Shown here in pieces: positions 27,025 through 36,554 of a stretch of DNA of 64,000 bases. Source of the DNA: a bacterium (GTDB taxonomy: Bacteria; Myxococcota_A; Bradymonadia; UBA7976; UBA1532). The DNA lies in assembly GCA_030427205.1 (NCBI GenBank), contig JAUHXC010000002.1:310001-374000 (forward strand). Reading direction: 5' to 3'. Under the pieces are notes generated by a model. The model searched no databases. It was given only the letters and a program-made list of their open reading frames with translations, and was not told where the DNA came from. The position numbers and the translations under genes are program-made. How positions within the stretch are numbered: the first letter of the stretch is position 1; each line of letters begins with the position of its first letter.

Positions 27025-28473
27025 ATGGTTGCCGTCTCGCCGGCCCGTGGCCGGGGCATCTTGTGGCCCGCGCTCGCCGCGGGCGTCGTCGTCCTGGCCT
27101 CGTTCGCCGCGGCCGCGCAGCCGACGCTCACGCTGACCCGGGTCCCGGGGACCGACGCGGTCGAGCTCGTCGGCGACATCCCCGTCACCGGCCCCTTCGC
27201 CGTCCGTCATCGGGTGCCGGTCGAGACGCGGGCGGCGATTCTGCATGTGTGGCCGCGGGCGATTCAGCCCGACTGCTCCGCCGATCCGCCGCCGCACGAC
27301 GCGCCGCAGACCCACGTCATCGAGATGGACCTGCGCGGCGAGGGCGAGCACCGCTGGGCGAACGGCACGGTGCCGCACCTGCAGGTCGACCGCGAGTTCT
27401 GCTTCGGCGTGCAGTCCATCGAGGGCATCGCCTTGCCGCCGGCCGCCGGCTTCGGCCTGCTCGAAGCCGGGGTCGCGACCGTATCCGTCGACGAACCCGA
27501 CATCTGGGCGCGGCAGCTGTCGGCGCGCATCATCCAGGCCGCATGCACCGCGGCGACGGCGGACGGCGCCCGCATCTCGTGCGATGCCGAGCGTTGGCAG
27601 GGCGAGCTGCGGCGCCGGTTGGTGACCGGACTGCTCGGCTCGATGCTGCCGCTCGCCCGCGCCAGCCGGGCCACCTCCGAGCGGGCCGTCGCCCAGGCGG
27701 GCAAAGCCCTGGGCACGCTGCGCGAGCGCGCCCGGCGTCTGCCCGCCGCGGAGCTGCCCGTCCCGGTCGACGACGTCCTGCGCATGAACCCGGCTGCGCT
27801 GCGCCAGACCCGGGACGCCCTGGTGAGCGCCGGCGGCTCGACCCCGTGGGCTTCCTGGCTGAGCGACTACATCGCCGTCGTCGAACGCATCGACTTCGAG
27901 ATCGGCCGCCGCTCGACGCAGGAGCAGGCCGTCAGCGAGGCCGAGAGCGCGCTCGTGGCGCGGCTGCAGGACGACGTCGCCGACTTTCTGACCCGTGACG
28001 CCTACGCCGAGCGCCGCTCCCCGGCGGCTCGGGGCAGCGCGCGCACCGGGGACGCAGACAACTTCGCGACCCCGGTCTACGGCGTCGCGGTGGGGGTACC
28101 GCTGCACGGCGGCGACCCATGGCTCTTCACCTACGCCGGCGTGCACATCTTCATCGAGCCGGTCGAGCGCAGCATCCCTTTCGATCAGATGGTCGGGGGC
28201 ACGGTGGCCCAGCGGCTGTCGGTGTTCGTGGGCGCGCTGACCAGCGATCCCGGCGGCGTGCGCAACGCGCGGGTCAGCCCCGGCCTCGGCGGGGCGTACC
28301 CCGGGCTGGGCATCGGGTGGCGCGTCACTCAGCACCTCGCGGTCGATGTGATCGCATTCGTGTATACGGCGACCGATGATGACCCGTTGAACGATCGACA
28401 GACCCTCGGCGCGACCGTGGCCGGCGGTCTGACCGCAGAGCTGGACATCGTGCAATGGCTGACGCCCGACTGA
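27025..28473 (+). CDS. Secreted protein of unknown function, possible barrel-like C-terminus
   Basis: 482 residues. Signal peptide (hydrophobic core about 14-29, AAAAQ). Residues 30-150 are strand-rich; a helical middle (about 165-320) has repeated Arg/Ala/Glu heptads (RASRATSERAVAQAGKALG, LRERARRLPAAEL). The last 130 residues contain alternating strands such as YGVAVGVPL, LFTYAGVHIFI, GLGIGWRVTQHLAVDVIAFVY and GGLTAELDIVQWL, which could be part of an outer-membrane barrel. GGGGAGG precedes the ATG by seven bases. First of four same-strand envelope genes up to 31430. Family not recognised. Confidence 0.62.
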   Translation: MVAVSPARGRGILWPALAAGVVVLASFAAAAQPTLTLTRVPGTDAVELVGDIPVTGPFAVRHRVPVETRAAILHVWPRAIQPDCSADPPPHDAPQTHVIEMDLRGEGEHRWANGTVPHLQVDREFCFGVQSIEGIALPPAAGFGLLEAGVATVSVDEPDIWARQLSARIIQAACTAATADGARISCDAERWQGELRRRLVTGLLGSMLPLARASRATSERAVAQAGKALGTLRERARRLPAAELPVPVDDVLRMNPAALRQTRDALVSAGGSTPWASWLSDYIAVVERIDFEIGRRSTQEQAVSEAESALVARLQDDVADFLTRDAYAERRSPAARGSARTGDADNFATPVYGVAVGVPLHGGDPWLFTYAGVHIFIEPVERSIPFDQMVGGTVAQRLSVFVGALTSDPGGVRNARVSPGLGGAYPGLGIGWRVTQHLAVDVIAFVYTATDDDPLNDRQTLGATVAGGLTAELDIVQWLTPD

Positions 28474-28487
28474 GCCGTGGAGAGCCC

Positions 28488-28787
28488 ATGACCCGCTGCC
28501 AACTCAACGCGCCGCGCGAAGCGTTCGCCGGTCTGGCGGTGCCGCTGGCCTGTAGCCTCGACGGCGCGCCGCCGCTCACCGAGGTGCCCGTGCGGTTCGC
28601 TTTGGTGGCCGGCACCGCCGAGGTCGAGCTGACGACCGTCGCGGTCTTGACGTCTTCGGCGGGCAGTGGAAACGGGGCGGCGCAGGTCGTGCTCGGCGAG
28701 AGCGCGGGCGCGGTCACCGTCGTGGCCACCCCGATCGTCGACGGCCGCCCGGGCGCCGCCGGCACGGCCGTGGTGGTCTTGATATGA
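28488..28787 (+). CDS. Small Ig-like (Big_1-type) domain protein
   Basis: 99 residues, consisting of one predicted Ig-like sandwich: AFAGLAVPLACSL, VPVRFALVAGTAEV, AVLTSSAGSGNGAAQVVLG, AVTVVATPIV. The spacing of strands and the V-P-V-x-F motif fit bacterial Ig-like domains of the invasin type. There is no signal peptide, so unless carried by a partner it is an oddity. GGAG stands before the chosen ATG, 14 bases after the previous stop. Its stop overlaps the next start in ATGA. Confidence 0.55.
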   Translation: MTRCQLNAPREAFAGLAVPLACSLDGAPPLTEVPVRFALVAGTAEVELTTVAVLTSSAGSGNGAAQVVLGESAGAVTVVATPIVDGRPGAAGTAVVVLI

Positions 28788-29536
28788 GCGTCGAATCGTC
28801 CCCCATGCCCCCGACCGCTGACCGATTCACCCCGCGGCGCCGGATCGCGCGTCTCGCCGTCGTATCGTGCCTGCTCGCGGCGGGATGCCAGACGTTCGAT
28901 GACAGCGCGATCAGCGTGGCGGCGCCGATCAGCGTCGCCGCCGACGGGGCCTCGATCTACGACGTCGAGGTCTGCGCCGTCGCCGAAGACCTCGGCGACG
29001 TCGACGTGATCATCGAGGCCAGCGGCGGCGAATGGCTCGTCCCGCTCGATCCGGGGCGGCGGAGCGAGACCAGCGTGCGCCTCGACGCGTCCACGCCGTG
29101 TGCCGGCGACCGCTGGATCGTCTCTCGCGACCTGCGCCCGGTGCGCTTCCGCGCCATCGTCGACCAAGACGAGCTCGGCGAGGCCGAGACCAACCTGACC
29201 CTCGCGCCGCTGTCGGCCGTCGAGTTCAGCCCGAGCGCGGCGTTTCTGGCGAGCGCCGGCGAGTCGGTGATCGAGATCAACGTGCGCGGCATAGTCGCCA
29301 CCGAGGCCGAGACGGCAGGCATGCCCGTGCCGACGCTGGGCACGCGGGTCATCCTCGAGGTGCAGTCCGAGCCGCCGGGTATGGCCGCGATGAACGACCG
29401 GGTGATCGTCTTCGGCAACGCCGAGAGCCGCACCCTGCAGGCGTCGCCCGAGACCCGCGAAGTCATCATCAGCGCCCGCTCGACCGGCGGGGATCTGCTC
29501 GGCACCCTCGTCCTGCGCCAGGGTGGCAGCCCGTAA
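28784..29536 (+). CDS. Lipoprotein of unknown function
   Basis: 250 residues. A long N-region with Arg-Arg-Arg is followed by a hydrophobic core and the lipobox Leu-Ala-Ala-Gly-Cys35. The mature part is all-beta, with pieces such as VEVCAVAEDLGDVDVIIEA, FRAIVDQDELGEAETNLTL and ILEVQSEPPG that look like two Ig-like sandwiches. Coupled by ATGA to the Ig-like gene upstream, so both may belong to one envelope assembly. Family not recognised. Confidence 0.6.
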   Translation: MSVESSPMPPTADRFTPRRRIARLAVVSCLLAAGCQTFDDSAISVAAPISVAADGASIYDVEVCAVAEDLGDVDVIIEASGGEWLVPLDPGRRSETSVRLDASTPCAGDRWIVSRDLRPVRFRAIVDQDELGEAETNLTLAPLSAVEFSPSAAFLASAGESVIEINVRGIVATEAETAGMPVPTLGTRVILEVQSEPPGMAAMNDRVIVFGNAESRTLQASPETREVIISARSTGGDLLGTLVLRQGGSP

Positions 29537-29627
29537 GGGCTTGGAAACGCTGCGCTGTACCGCTCTCGGCGTTGTGTGACCGGCGTGCGCGGCATAGATT
29601 GGCTGAGCGAATCGGCGGAGTGATCAA

Positions 29628-31430
29628 ATGACACGCGTGATGGGACCGGCTTGCCTCCTGGTGACGCTCACGCTGGCGTGTGGCGGGGGCCCATCGCCCG
29701 ACGACGAACGCCCGGCCCGCCCGGCGGCGCCCATAGAGACCGGCCCCCCGCCACCGGCGGTCGATGGCGATCGCTATGGTGCCTTCCCGAGCCTCGCCGA
29801 GTTGGAGGCGCTCGCCTCGGCGCCGGCGCCGCAGCGCACGGTTCGGCCCCAGAAGCCGGTGGTCGAGCCGCTCGACGTCGTCGGTCCCCTGCCCCGCCGG
29901 GTCGGCCTGGCGACGCTGCGCGAAGACGACGACCCGTTCGATTCGCTGCTCGGCGACGCGGCCGCCGCGGCGAACGACGTCGTGATCAGCCAGACCGTCG
30001 CGATGAACTGCGTCGCGCGGGAGCTGGGTCATTACGTCTCGCGCACCGGCCAGGAGCCCGATGAGCGGCTGCGTCGCTTCGCGGCCCTGGTCTGCGGGGC
30101 GTCGACCTCGAACATCGCCACCCAGGGCAGCTTCTTCACCGGCGGCGCGCGCCTGACGCCGGAGAAAGCCGCCGGACGCTTCGGCGGCCTGCTGCCCAAG
30201 CTCGCGGCGACCCGGCTCTTCCCCATCGACCACCAGGTGGGCGGCTGGCTCGGACGGGCGGGCGATCGGTGGACGGTCATGCTGGTCGCCGCGCCGATCC
30301 CGTTGGCCCTCGATCCGGGCGATCGCCGGGCCGCCGCCGACGGCAGCGTGCGGCTGACGGGCCGGCTCTTCGACGACGTCGAGCGGCTGGTGGTGCAGAT
30401 CACCCACGGCGCCTTCGGCGTGGCGCAATGCGCGGTCGACCCCGAGGTCGAGCTGCCGCGCTTCGCGCTGGATTGCCCCACCGATCGGGGGGACGCCACC
30501 GCCACGATCTCCATCGGCGCCTTCGAGAAGGGCCGGTTGCTCGGCCGCATGATCGGCGCGGTGCAGGTCTGGCCCCGCGGCACCGGGCCGGCGCGCTTCG
30601 AGCCTGTCGTCGATGGCACCCCGCTGCCCGCCGATCCCCAGGCGTGGGGCCCGGCGCTGCTGAAGTCGATCAACGGTCGCCGCGAAGCGCTGGGGCTCGA
30701 GCCGGTGGCCTTCGACGACGCCCAGAGCGGCGGCATGGCCCCGCTCGCCCGACCCTTCGACGACGCGGTGCGCGGCGTGGGCGACCTCGACGCCGCCGAT
30801 CGCATCGCCATGGGCGTGATGGCCGGCTGGCAGGTGGGCGGGCACGTGCTCGAAGGGGGCTTCGCCGCCGGCCGCATCAGCGGGCCCAAGACCGTCGATC
30901 GCCTGCTCGCCGACCTGCTCTGGCTGCCCGACGGGCGGCGGGTGATCTTCGACGTGCGGGCCACCCGCATGGCCATCGGCGCCGGCGCGCTGCCCGGCGC
31001 GGCGGGAGAGGCGCCGGTCGGCGTGCTCGTCGGCGCCTATCGCACCCTCGAAGAGGGCTGGCGCTTCGATCTGGCCCGGGAAGACGCCGAGAGCGCCCTC
31101 GAAGCGTTGACCCGCGCCCGCGCCGTGCGCGGACGCTCGGCGCCGATCCGCCAGCCCGCGGTCGAGCAGGCCCACGTGCCGCTGTCCGGCGCCGAGCTGT
31201 CGGGGCCCAGGGTCAGCCAGGCCCTCGCCGCGCTGATGCAGACGACCGGCGAGCACTTCGGACGACAGGCGGCGGGCGTCGCCTTGCGCACCACGCACAT
31301 CGACGGGGCGCTGTTCCCCGAGCCGATCCTCGAGATCGAGCCGCTCGAGGTCGCGGTCATCGTCGGCTACGGCACCCGCGACGCCGGCCCGTGGCCGCCG
31401 CGGGTCGTCTTGATGAGCTATCCCCGCTGA
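29628..31430 (+). CDS. Large lipoprotein, possible CAP-like middle domain
   Basis: 600 residues. Lipobox Thr-Leu-Ala-Cys18 followed by GGG and a Pro-rich spacer. Residues about 105-170 (AMNCVARELGHYV ... RRFAALVCGASTSN) and 340-450 (LLKSINGRREALGLEPVAFDD ... VLEGGFAAG) resemble CAP/SCP-type helices with their flanks, but the catalytic-like His/Glu set is not clear; this is a weak call. The C-terminal 120 residues include EHFGRQAAGVALRT and end in a strand. Its end overlaps the convergent DUF429 gene by 13 bases. A TAGATT hexamer at 29595-29600 may be its -10 box. Confidence 0.58.
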   Translation: MTRVMGPACLLVTLTLACGGGPSPDDERPARPAAPIETGPPPPAVDGDRYGAFPSLAELEALASAPAPQRTVRPQKPVVEPLDVVGPLPRRVGLATLREDDDPFDSLLGDAAAAANDVVISQTVAMNCVARELGHYVSRTGQEPDERLRRFAALVCGASTSNIATQGSFFTGGARLTPEKAAGRFGGLLPKLAATRLFPIDHQVGGWLGRAGDRWTVMLVAAPIPLALDPGDRRAAADGSVRLTGRLFDDVERLVVQITHGAFGVAQCAVDPEVELPRFALDCPTDRGDATATISIGAFEKGRLLGRMIGAVQVWPRGTGPARFEPVVDGTPLPADPQAWGPALLKSINGRREALGLEPVAFDDAQSGGMAPLARPFDDAVRGVGDLDAADRIAMGVMAGWQVGGHVLEGGFAAGRISGPKTVDRLLADLLWLPDGRRVIFDVRATRMAIGAGALPGAAGEAPVGVLVGAYRTLEEGWRFDLAREDAESALEALTRARAVRGRSAPIRQPAVEQAHVPLSGAELSGPRVSQALAALMQTTGEHFGRQAAGVALRTTHIDGALFPEPILEIEPLEVAVIVGYGTRDAGPWPPRVVLMSYPR

Positions 31431-32242
31431 GCCTTGTCGGACGGATACAGCCGATCGAGCGCATCCGCCGCCGGCAGGACGATCCACCCTTCGCTGCGTG
31501 CCGCCGCGCGCTGAGCCGGCGTCTGCGGGTCGACCCAGACCTCGCCCGGCCGCTGCCCGTCGAGCCATGCGATGCGCGCGATGATGGCAGCGACGATGGC
31601 ATCGAAGGTATCATCACTGCCACGCATGGCATCATCGATGGCATCAGGCATGCTCAACCAATGGCATCGCGCGCGCAGCGCATCGGCCAAAGCCGCCAGC
31701 CGGTCGAGCCGCTGTCGACCCTTGTAGCCGGCGTCGGTCAGGCCCCAGCGGGCGAGCGCCACGGCGGGATAGGTCTCGAAGACCCGCCCGTCGCCGCTGC
31801 GATCGGCGACGCCCATGGCGCCGAGCAGCCGCAGGCAGCGGAACATCGGCACCGCGATCAGATCGGACGACGCGCTCAGCGGCCAGCGACGGGTGATGCC
31901 GCGCACGACGCGATCGGTCTCCCGAAAGCGCAGCCGATCGCGGATGGCGGGCCCCCATGGCGCGTCGCGAGCGGTCGGGCCCGACGCCGCGGCGCCCGGG
32001 CCGGGCTGCCCGAAGGCGTCGACGAAGGCGGTGAACTCCACCGGCCAGCCAAACGGCGAGTCGATGCCGATCGCGGCGCACGGCCGCTGCCGTTCGAGCA
32101 GCGCGGCATCGTCGGCGCCGACCCCGGCCTCTTCGACCCGCGCCCCGGCGCCACGCCACGCGATGCGCGCGTAGCCGGTCTTCGCCGGGTCCGAGGCGAG
32201 GTCTATTCCCAGTGTGTGCATCACGGCAGGGGTATCGCTCAT
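31418..32242 (-). CDS. DUF429 (RNase H-like fold) protein
   Basis: 274 residues. Motifs HTLGIDLASDPAKTGYARI (about 9-27), AIGIDSPFGWP, RETDRVVRG and VFETYPAVALARW fit the DUF429 'predicted nuclease' family, whose fold is RNase H-like with Asp residues on the first and fourth strands (Asp14 and Asp of GIDSPF here). C-terminal DDTFDAIVAAIIARIAWL supplies the last acidic residues. Biological role of the family is not settled. Divergent from yheU; overlaps the 3' end of the lipoprotein gene at 31430. Confidence 0.8.
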   Translation of the reverse strand: MSDTPAVMHTLGIDLASDPAKTGYARIAWRGAGARVEEAGVGADDAALLERQRPCAAIGIDSPFGWPVEFTAFVDAFGQPGPGAAASGPTARDAPWGPAIRDRLRFRETDRVVRGITRRWPLSASSDLIAVPMFRCLRLLGAMGVADRSGDGRVFETYPAVALARWGLTDAGYKGRQRLDRLAALADALRARCHWLSMPDAIDDAMRGSDDTFDAIVAAIIARIAWLDGQRPGEVWVDPQTPAQRAAARSEGWIVLPAADALDRLYPSDKAQRG

Positions 32243-32249
32243 CGGCGCA

Positions 32250-32258
32250 TGCTACGGT
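32250..32258 (+). promoter_or_regulatory. Extended -10 element (TGC-TACGGT) in a shared divergent promoter
   Basis: Within the 83-base gap between the DUF429 gene and yheU. On the plus strand TGC-TACGGT would serve yheU; on the minus strand the overlapping TAGCAT (32249-32254) lies six bases before the DUF429 start. The two would compete for polymerase if both are used. Confidence 0.28.
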
Positions 32259-32325
32259 GCGCGCCGTCGATGAGCGAGACCCGAATGAGACATCGGCCCG
32301 CCGGCGGGCCCGGAGCAAGGCAGCC

Positions 32326-32550
32326 ATGAGCGACGACGGCGTCGAGATCCCCCACGACCGCCTGCCGCCCGCGACCCTGCGGCGGCTGATCGAAGAGTTC
32401 GTCAGCCGCGAGGGCACCGACTATGGCCACGGCGACTACGACATGGACGGCAAGGTGCGTCAGGTCATGCGCCAGCTCGAGCGGGGCGAGGCGGCGATCG
32501 CGTTCGACCCGCGCCTGCAGAGCGCGACGATCGTCAGCAAGCGCCGCTGA
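32326..32550 (+). CDS. yheU: YheU/UPF0270 family protein
   Basis: 74 residues. Matches the small UPF0270 family: IPHDRLPPATLRRLIEEFV, REGTDYGHGDYD, KVRQVMRQLERGEAAIAFDP and a C-terminal basic strand. Family members are cytoplasmic with unknown role. GGAGCAAGG precedes the ATG. Usual length and no fusion. Confidence 0.88.
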   Translation: MSDDGVEIPHDRLPPATLRRLIEEFVSREGTDYGHGDYDMDGKVRQVMRQLERGEAAIAFDPRLQSATIVSKRR

Positions 32551-32568
32551 TCGGGTCGGACGGCGGCC

Positions 32569-35500
32569 TCAGCGCTCGCGGAAGTAGATGAACCACTGCC
32601 CGCTGCCGAGCCCCGAGCGCCCGCACTTGCGGCTGCCGTCGTCCTCGCCCCAGTCGGTGCCGTCGCTCTGGTTGCTGTCCATACCGCGGTCGTCGAAGTC
32701 GACGGTGAAGTCGCTGGTATCGCCGCAGGAGTCCTCGCCCTCGAGGTAGCCCGCGTTCCAGCGGTCGTTGACCCCGCGGGTCGAGCCGTTGCGGTTGTTG
32801 CGCCGCGCCGGCTCGGGCTGGTCGTCGCCGGCGCCGTTGCGCTCGCTGAAGCACGAGTTGGCGTCGCTGCCCGTCGTGATCTCGCGGTACCAGGGCACGT
32901 TGTAGAACGACAGATCGACGGTCATCGCGTCGTTGGCCCCGCGCACCGCGTCACGGCAGGTGAAGCGCACGTCGGCGTTGCCGCCGAAGCCGCGCATGCC
33001 GTTCCACACGCCGCTGTGCCCCGAGGCCGGCGCCAGCGTACGCAGGTCGGTGTAGTAGCCGCTCGACTGGTCGTTGAGCGTCGTGGTGCGGGTCGAGGCC
33101 ACCAGCGTCCAGCCGCCGCCGTCGGTCGCCATGTCGCAGTGCACCAGGTAGTCCTGGTTGTGGCCCGGCGGGCGCAGCGTATAGACCCCGCTGGTGCGGC
33201 GGCCGTTGTTATAGGCCTCCTTGCAGCTGCGGAATGTCTGGTTGATCTCGCGGTTGCGCTCGCGGGCGAAGACGAACCACTGCCCGCTGCCCAGACCCGA
33301 TCGCCCGCACTTGCGGCTGCTGTCGTCCTCGCCCCAGTCGGTGCCGTCGCTCTGGTTGCTGTCCATGCCGCGGTTGTCGAAGTCGACGGTGAAGTCGCCG
33401 GTATCGCCGCAGGAGTCCTCGCCCTCCAGATAGCCCGCGCTCCACTGGTTGCCCCGGGGCAGGCTCTGCCCGTTGCGGTTGTTGCGTCGCGCGGGCGGCG
33501 GGTTGAGGTCGCCGACGCCGTTCTGCTGGCTGAAGCACGACTGGGCGTCGCTGCCGGTCGTGATGCTCATGTACCAGGGCACGTCGTAGAACGAGAGGTC
33601 GACGGTCATCGCCGAGCCCGCCGAGCGCACCGCGTCGCGGCAGGCGAAGCGCAGGTCGAAGTTGCCGCCATAGGCCCGCAGCCCGTTCCAGACCCCGGCG
33701 TTCCCCCGGCCCGGCGCCAGGGTGCGCAGGTCGGTGTAGTAGCCGCTCGCCTGATCGTTGAGCGTGCTGTTGCGGGTCGAGGCCACCAGCGTCCAGCCGC
33801 CGCCGTCGGTATTCTGGTCGCACCACACCTCGCGCACCGTATTGCCGCCGTTCTCGCGGATGCGGAAGATGCCGTCGCCGGTGAAGCCCTGGTCGCGGGC
33901 CTCGCGGCAGCTGTTGAACACCCGATTGCCCGGATCGAGCTGCACCGCGGCGCACGCGACGCTGCCGTCGGCGTTGATCGCCCGCACGTACTGGCCGTTG
34001 GGGCACGACAGGTTGCCCGAGCGCGGCCGCCCGCAGACCGAGCTGCCGTTGGCGTTGATGCGCACGATGGCCTGACCCGCGCCGCAGGTATTGGCCGGCA
34101 GCGCGGTGAGCCCCTGGCGATCGGGCACGCAGTCGATGCGGCCATCGGAGCGCACCCGGGTGACCACCTGGCCCGCGGGGCACGCCCGATCGCCCGAGCG
34201 CAGCGTGCGGCACTCGGTGCGGCCGTCGGCGTGGATCCGGTAGATCGCCTGCCCGCCGCCGCATTGATTCGCGGGGATCGCCGCCAGCCCGGTGCGATCG
34301 GCGACGCAGACCACGTTGCCGTCGGCGGTGATCCGGCTGACGACCTGCCCCCCCGGGCAGCGACGGTCGCCGGTGTGCAATTGCCGGCATTCGGTGCGGC
34401 CGTCGGAGCGCACGCGGTAGATCGCCTGCCCCGGGCCGCAGGTATTGCCCGGCAGCCGGGTCAGCCCCTGCTCGTCGGGCGCGCAGTCGACGGTGCCGTT
34501 GGCGTTGATGCCGATCACCTTCTGCCCATCGGGGCAGTCCTGGTTGCCCGAGTGCAGGGTGCGGCACTCGGTGCGGCCGTCGGGGTGGATGCGGAAGATG
34601 GCCTGGCCGCCGCCGCAGCGGTTGCCGGGGATGGCGGCGATGCCGCTGCGGTCGGCGCGGCAGATGACGCTGCCGTCGTCGTCGAGCCCGGCGACGTACT
34701 GGTTGGCCGGGCAGGCCTGATCGCCGGATCGCGGGCGCCCGCAGACGGTCGCCCCGTTGGGCGCGATGCCCACGATGGCCTGCCCGGCGCCGCAGCGGTT
34801 GGCGGGGACGCCGGGCAGCCCGGCGTTGTCCGGCGCGCAGATCACGCTGCCGTCGGCCCGATGACCGATGACCAGCTCGCCGTCGGGGCAGCGCTGGTTG
34901 CCGGCGCGCGGGTTGCCGCAGACCGTCGCCCCGTTCTCGCTGATCTGGATGAGCGCCTGCCCGGCGGCGCAGCGGTTGGCCGGCAGGGCCACGAGCCCCG
35001 TATCGTCATCGCGCTCGCAGATGGGGTTGCCGGCGTTGTTCCAGCCGCGGAAGGCGGTGCCCGCCGGGCAGCTCACCGAGCGGCAGACCGCCTGCCCGTT
35101 GGCGTTGACGCCGACGAGCACCTGATTGCGGCCACAGGCGTACTGCGGCGGCACCAGCAGCCGGCCGCCGCCGTCGAAGACCTGCACGTCGCCGACCCAG
35201 ATGCCCAGGTTGCCGGCGCGCAGCCGCCCGGCTCCGCCGCTGTCGACGTTGCCCCCGGCGGTGATGCTGCCGTTGCTCGTGATGTTGCCGCCCGCCTGGA
35301 CGGCGCCGCTGCGCAGGGTGCCGTTGAAGCGGGTATTGCCGCTGAGCTGCACGTTGCCTCGCAGATCGAGGTTGCCGTTGAAGCGGGTATTGCCGTCGAC
35401 GGTGGCGATGCGGCCGGTCGTGATGGTCGCGTTCTCGATGGTGCCGTTGGTGATGCGCGCCGTCGTGATCTCGGCGGTCACGGCGATGATGTCCTGCAGC

Positions 35501-36552
35501 GCCCGCAGCGTACCGGCGACGGTCAGCGCGCCGGTGATCCGCGCGTCGCTCTCGAGGCTGATGCCTTCGTCGTTGATCAGGCGCAGCCAGCCGTCGGCGT
35601 TGCCGCCTTCGAGCGGCGCGACGAAGATGCTGGCCTGGCTGCCGTCCCAGATGATGCCCTCGTTGGCCCCGGGGTCGTTGAACCGCAGCCGATTGACGTC
35701 GACGATGTTGCTGTTGTCCATCAGGATGCCGTTGCGCGAGTTGCCGTCGAAGACCAGCCGCCCCGCGGCGAGGGTCAGGTTGCCGTTGGACATCGTCAGC
35801 GAGCCGGCCTTGGTATCGTTGGCGTCGTCGCGTACGAAGGGCAGCAGGTTCGGATCGTCCTGGAAGCGGTCGACGACGAGGTCGGCCACCTCGCCCGGAT
35901 CGGCGTCCCGACCGTCGTTGCCATCGTCGCCGTCGTTGCCGTCCTGACCATCGGCCCCGGCGTTGCCCGCCGGCCCCCGCGGACCCACCGGCCCCTGGGG
36001 GCCACGCTCGCCGACCGGGCCCTGCGGACCCACCGGCCCCCGCTCACCCTCCGGGCCGCGCAGGCCGGTCGGATCACCGACCCAGCGGCCGTCGCCGTCG
36101 ATCACCAGCCGCTCGCCGATGCTGACCGAGCGCGGGTGGATGTCGGTGGTCACGTCCAGCGCGGTATCGGCGACGAACGCCGCCGGCACCTTGCGCAAGG
36201 GCGTACGCGGCGCGAGCGGCGCGCCGCCGTCGATCTGGATCTCGAGGAAGAGCGCATCGCGGCCGAAGAGCGCGCCGTCGAGCGGCTGCTCGCTGCCGAT
36301 GGCCACCGCGTAGTAGCCCTCGAAGAAGACGACCGCCGGGTGCACCTCCTGAAACAGCGGCTCGCCGCCTTCGACGGCAGGAAACAGCCGCACGGTGATG
36401 CGGTGCTGGCCTTCCACCGGGCGGTTGTCGCCGTCGTAGACCAGCCCCTCCTGCAAGACCTGATTCGGCAACGCTGCCGCGTGCCCGGGCAGCAGCGTCA
36501 GCACCAGCAGCGCGGCGGCCGCCGCAGCCGCGGTCGTGTAGAGCTCACGCAT
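32569..36552 (-). CDS. Giant secreted protein: collagen-like stalk, six Cys-rich repeats, two fibrinogen/intelectin-like domains
   Basis: 1327 residues. Signal peptide (1-28, ending AAA), a beta-rich head (30-160), 58 residues of Gly-X-Y collagen repeats (163-220) of which the last part is Asp/Asn-rich, a strand-rich region of NGTIENATI type (about 225-470) typical of trimeric stalk proteins, six tandem 58-59-residue units with four Cys each (about 519-871), and two C-terminal domains of about 220 residues. Each C-terminal domain starts with SC(R/K)EA, carries [16 protein letters not shown] or [16 protein letters not shown] and ends [14 protein letters not shown]. These are fibrinogen/intelectin-like lectin domains, nearly identical to one another. 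GGAGGAG lies seven bases before the ATG, inside the end of the upstream gene; translation is coupled. Confidence 0.85.
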   Translation of the reverse strand: MRELYTTAAAAAAALLVLTLLPGHAAALPNQVLQEGLVYDGDNRPVEGQHRITVRLFPAVEGGEPLFQEVHPAVVFFEGYYAVAIGSEQPLDGALFGRDALFLEIQIDGGAPLAPRTPLRKVPAAFVADTALDVTTDIHPRSVSIGERLVIDGDGRWVGDPTGLRGPEGERGPVGPQGPVGERGPQGPVGPRGPAGNAGADGQDGNDGDDGNDGRDADPGEVADLVVDRFQDDPNLLPFVRDDANDTKAGSLTMSNGNLTLAAGRLVFDGNSRNGILMDNSNIVDVNRLRFNDPGANEGIIWDGSQASIFVAPLEGGNADGWLRLINDEGISLESDARITGALTVAGTLRALQDIIAVTAEITTARITNGTIENATITTGRIATVDGNTRFNGNLDLRGNVQLSGNTRFNGTLRSGAVQAGGNITSNGSITAGGNVDSGGAGRLRAGNLGIWVGDVQVFDGGGRLLVPPQYACGRNQVLVGVNANGQAVCRSVSCPAGTAFRGWNNAGNPICERDDDTGLVALPANRCAAGQALIQISENGATVCGNPRAGNQRCPDGELVIGHRADGSVICAPDNAGLPGVPANRCGAGQAIVGIAPNGATVCGRPRSGDQACPANQYVAGLDDDGSVICRADRSGIAAIPGNRCGGGQAIFRIHPDGRTECRTLHSGNQDCPDGQKVIGINANGTVDCAPDEQGLTRLPGNTCGPGQAIYRVRSDGRTECRQLHTGDRRCPGGQVVSRITADGNVVCVADRTGLAAIPANQCGGGQAIYRIHADGRTECRTLRSGDRACPAGQVVTRVRSDGRIDCVPDRQGLTALPANTCGAGQAIVRINANGSSVCGRPRSGNLSCPNGQYVRAINADGSVACAAVQLDPGNRVFNSCREARDQGFTGDGIFRIRENGGNTVREVWCDQNTDGGGWTLVASTRNSTLNDQASGYYTDLRTLAPGRGNAGVWNGLRAYGGNFDLRFACRDAVRSAGSAMTVDLSFYDVPWYMSITTGSDAQSCFSQQNGVGDLNPPPARRNNRNGQSLPRGNQWSAGYLEGEDSCGDTGDFTVDFDNRGMDSNQSDGTDWGEDDSSRKCGRSGLGSGQWFVFARERNREINQTFRSCKEAYNNGRRTSGVYTLRPPGHNQDYLVHCDMATDGGGWTLVASTRTTTLNDQSSGYYTDLRTLAPASGHSGVWNGMRGFGGNADVRFTCRDAVRGANDAMTVDLSFYNVPWYREITTGSDANSCFSERNGAGDDQPEPARRNNRNGSTRGVNDRWNAGYLEGEDSCGDTSDFTVDFDDRGMDSNQSDGTDWGEDDGSRKCGRSGLGSGQWFIYFRER
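33940..34998 (-). repeat. Six tandem Cys-rich repeats of 58-59 residues
   Basis: Each unit is about 175 bp and reads G-[LI]-x2-[LIV]-P-[AG]-N-x-C-G-x-G-Q-A-I-[VFY]-x-I-x2-[DN]-G..., then C...C...DG..C. Four Cys per unit suggest two disulfides. A degenerate unit precedes the array. The phrase GQAI recurs in five of six copies (GQAL in the other). Units differ by many substitutions, so the array is not recent. Confidence 0.85.
35893..36066 (-). repeat. Collagen-like Gly-X-Y tract
   Basis: Residues 163-220 of the protein at 32569-36552, 19 triplets. The first part is Pro/Glu/Arg-rich ([12 protein letters not shown]), the second Asn/Asp-rich ([13 protein letters not shown]). Bacterial Gly-X-Y tracts of this kind usually force trimer formation. 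Confidence 0.9.
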
Positions 36553-36554
36553 CG

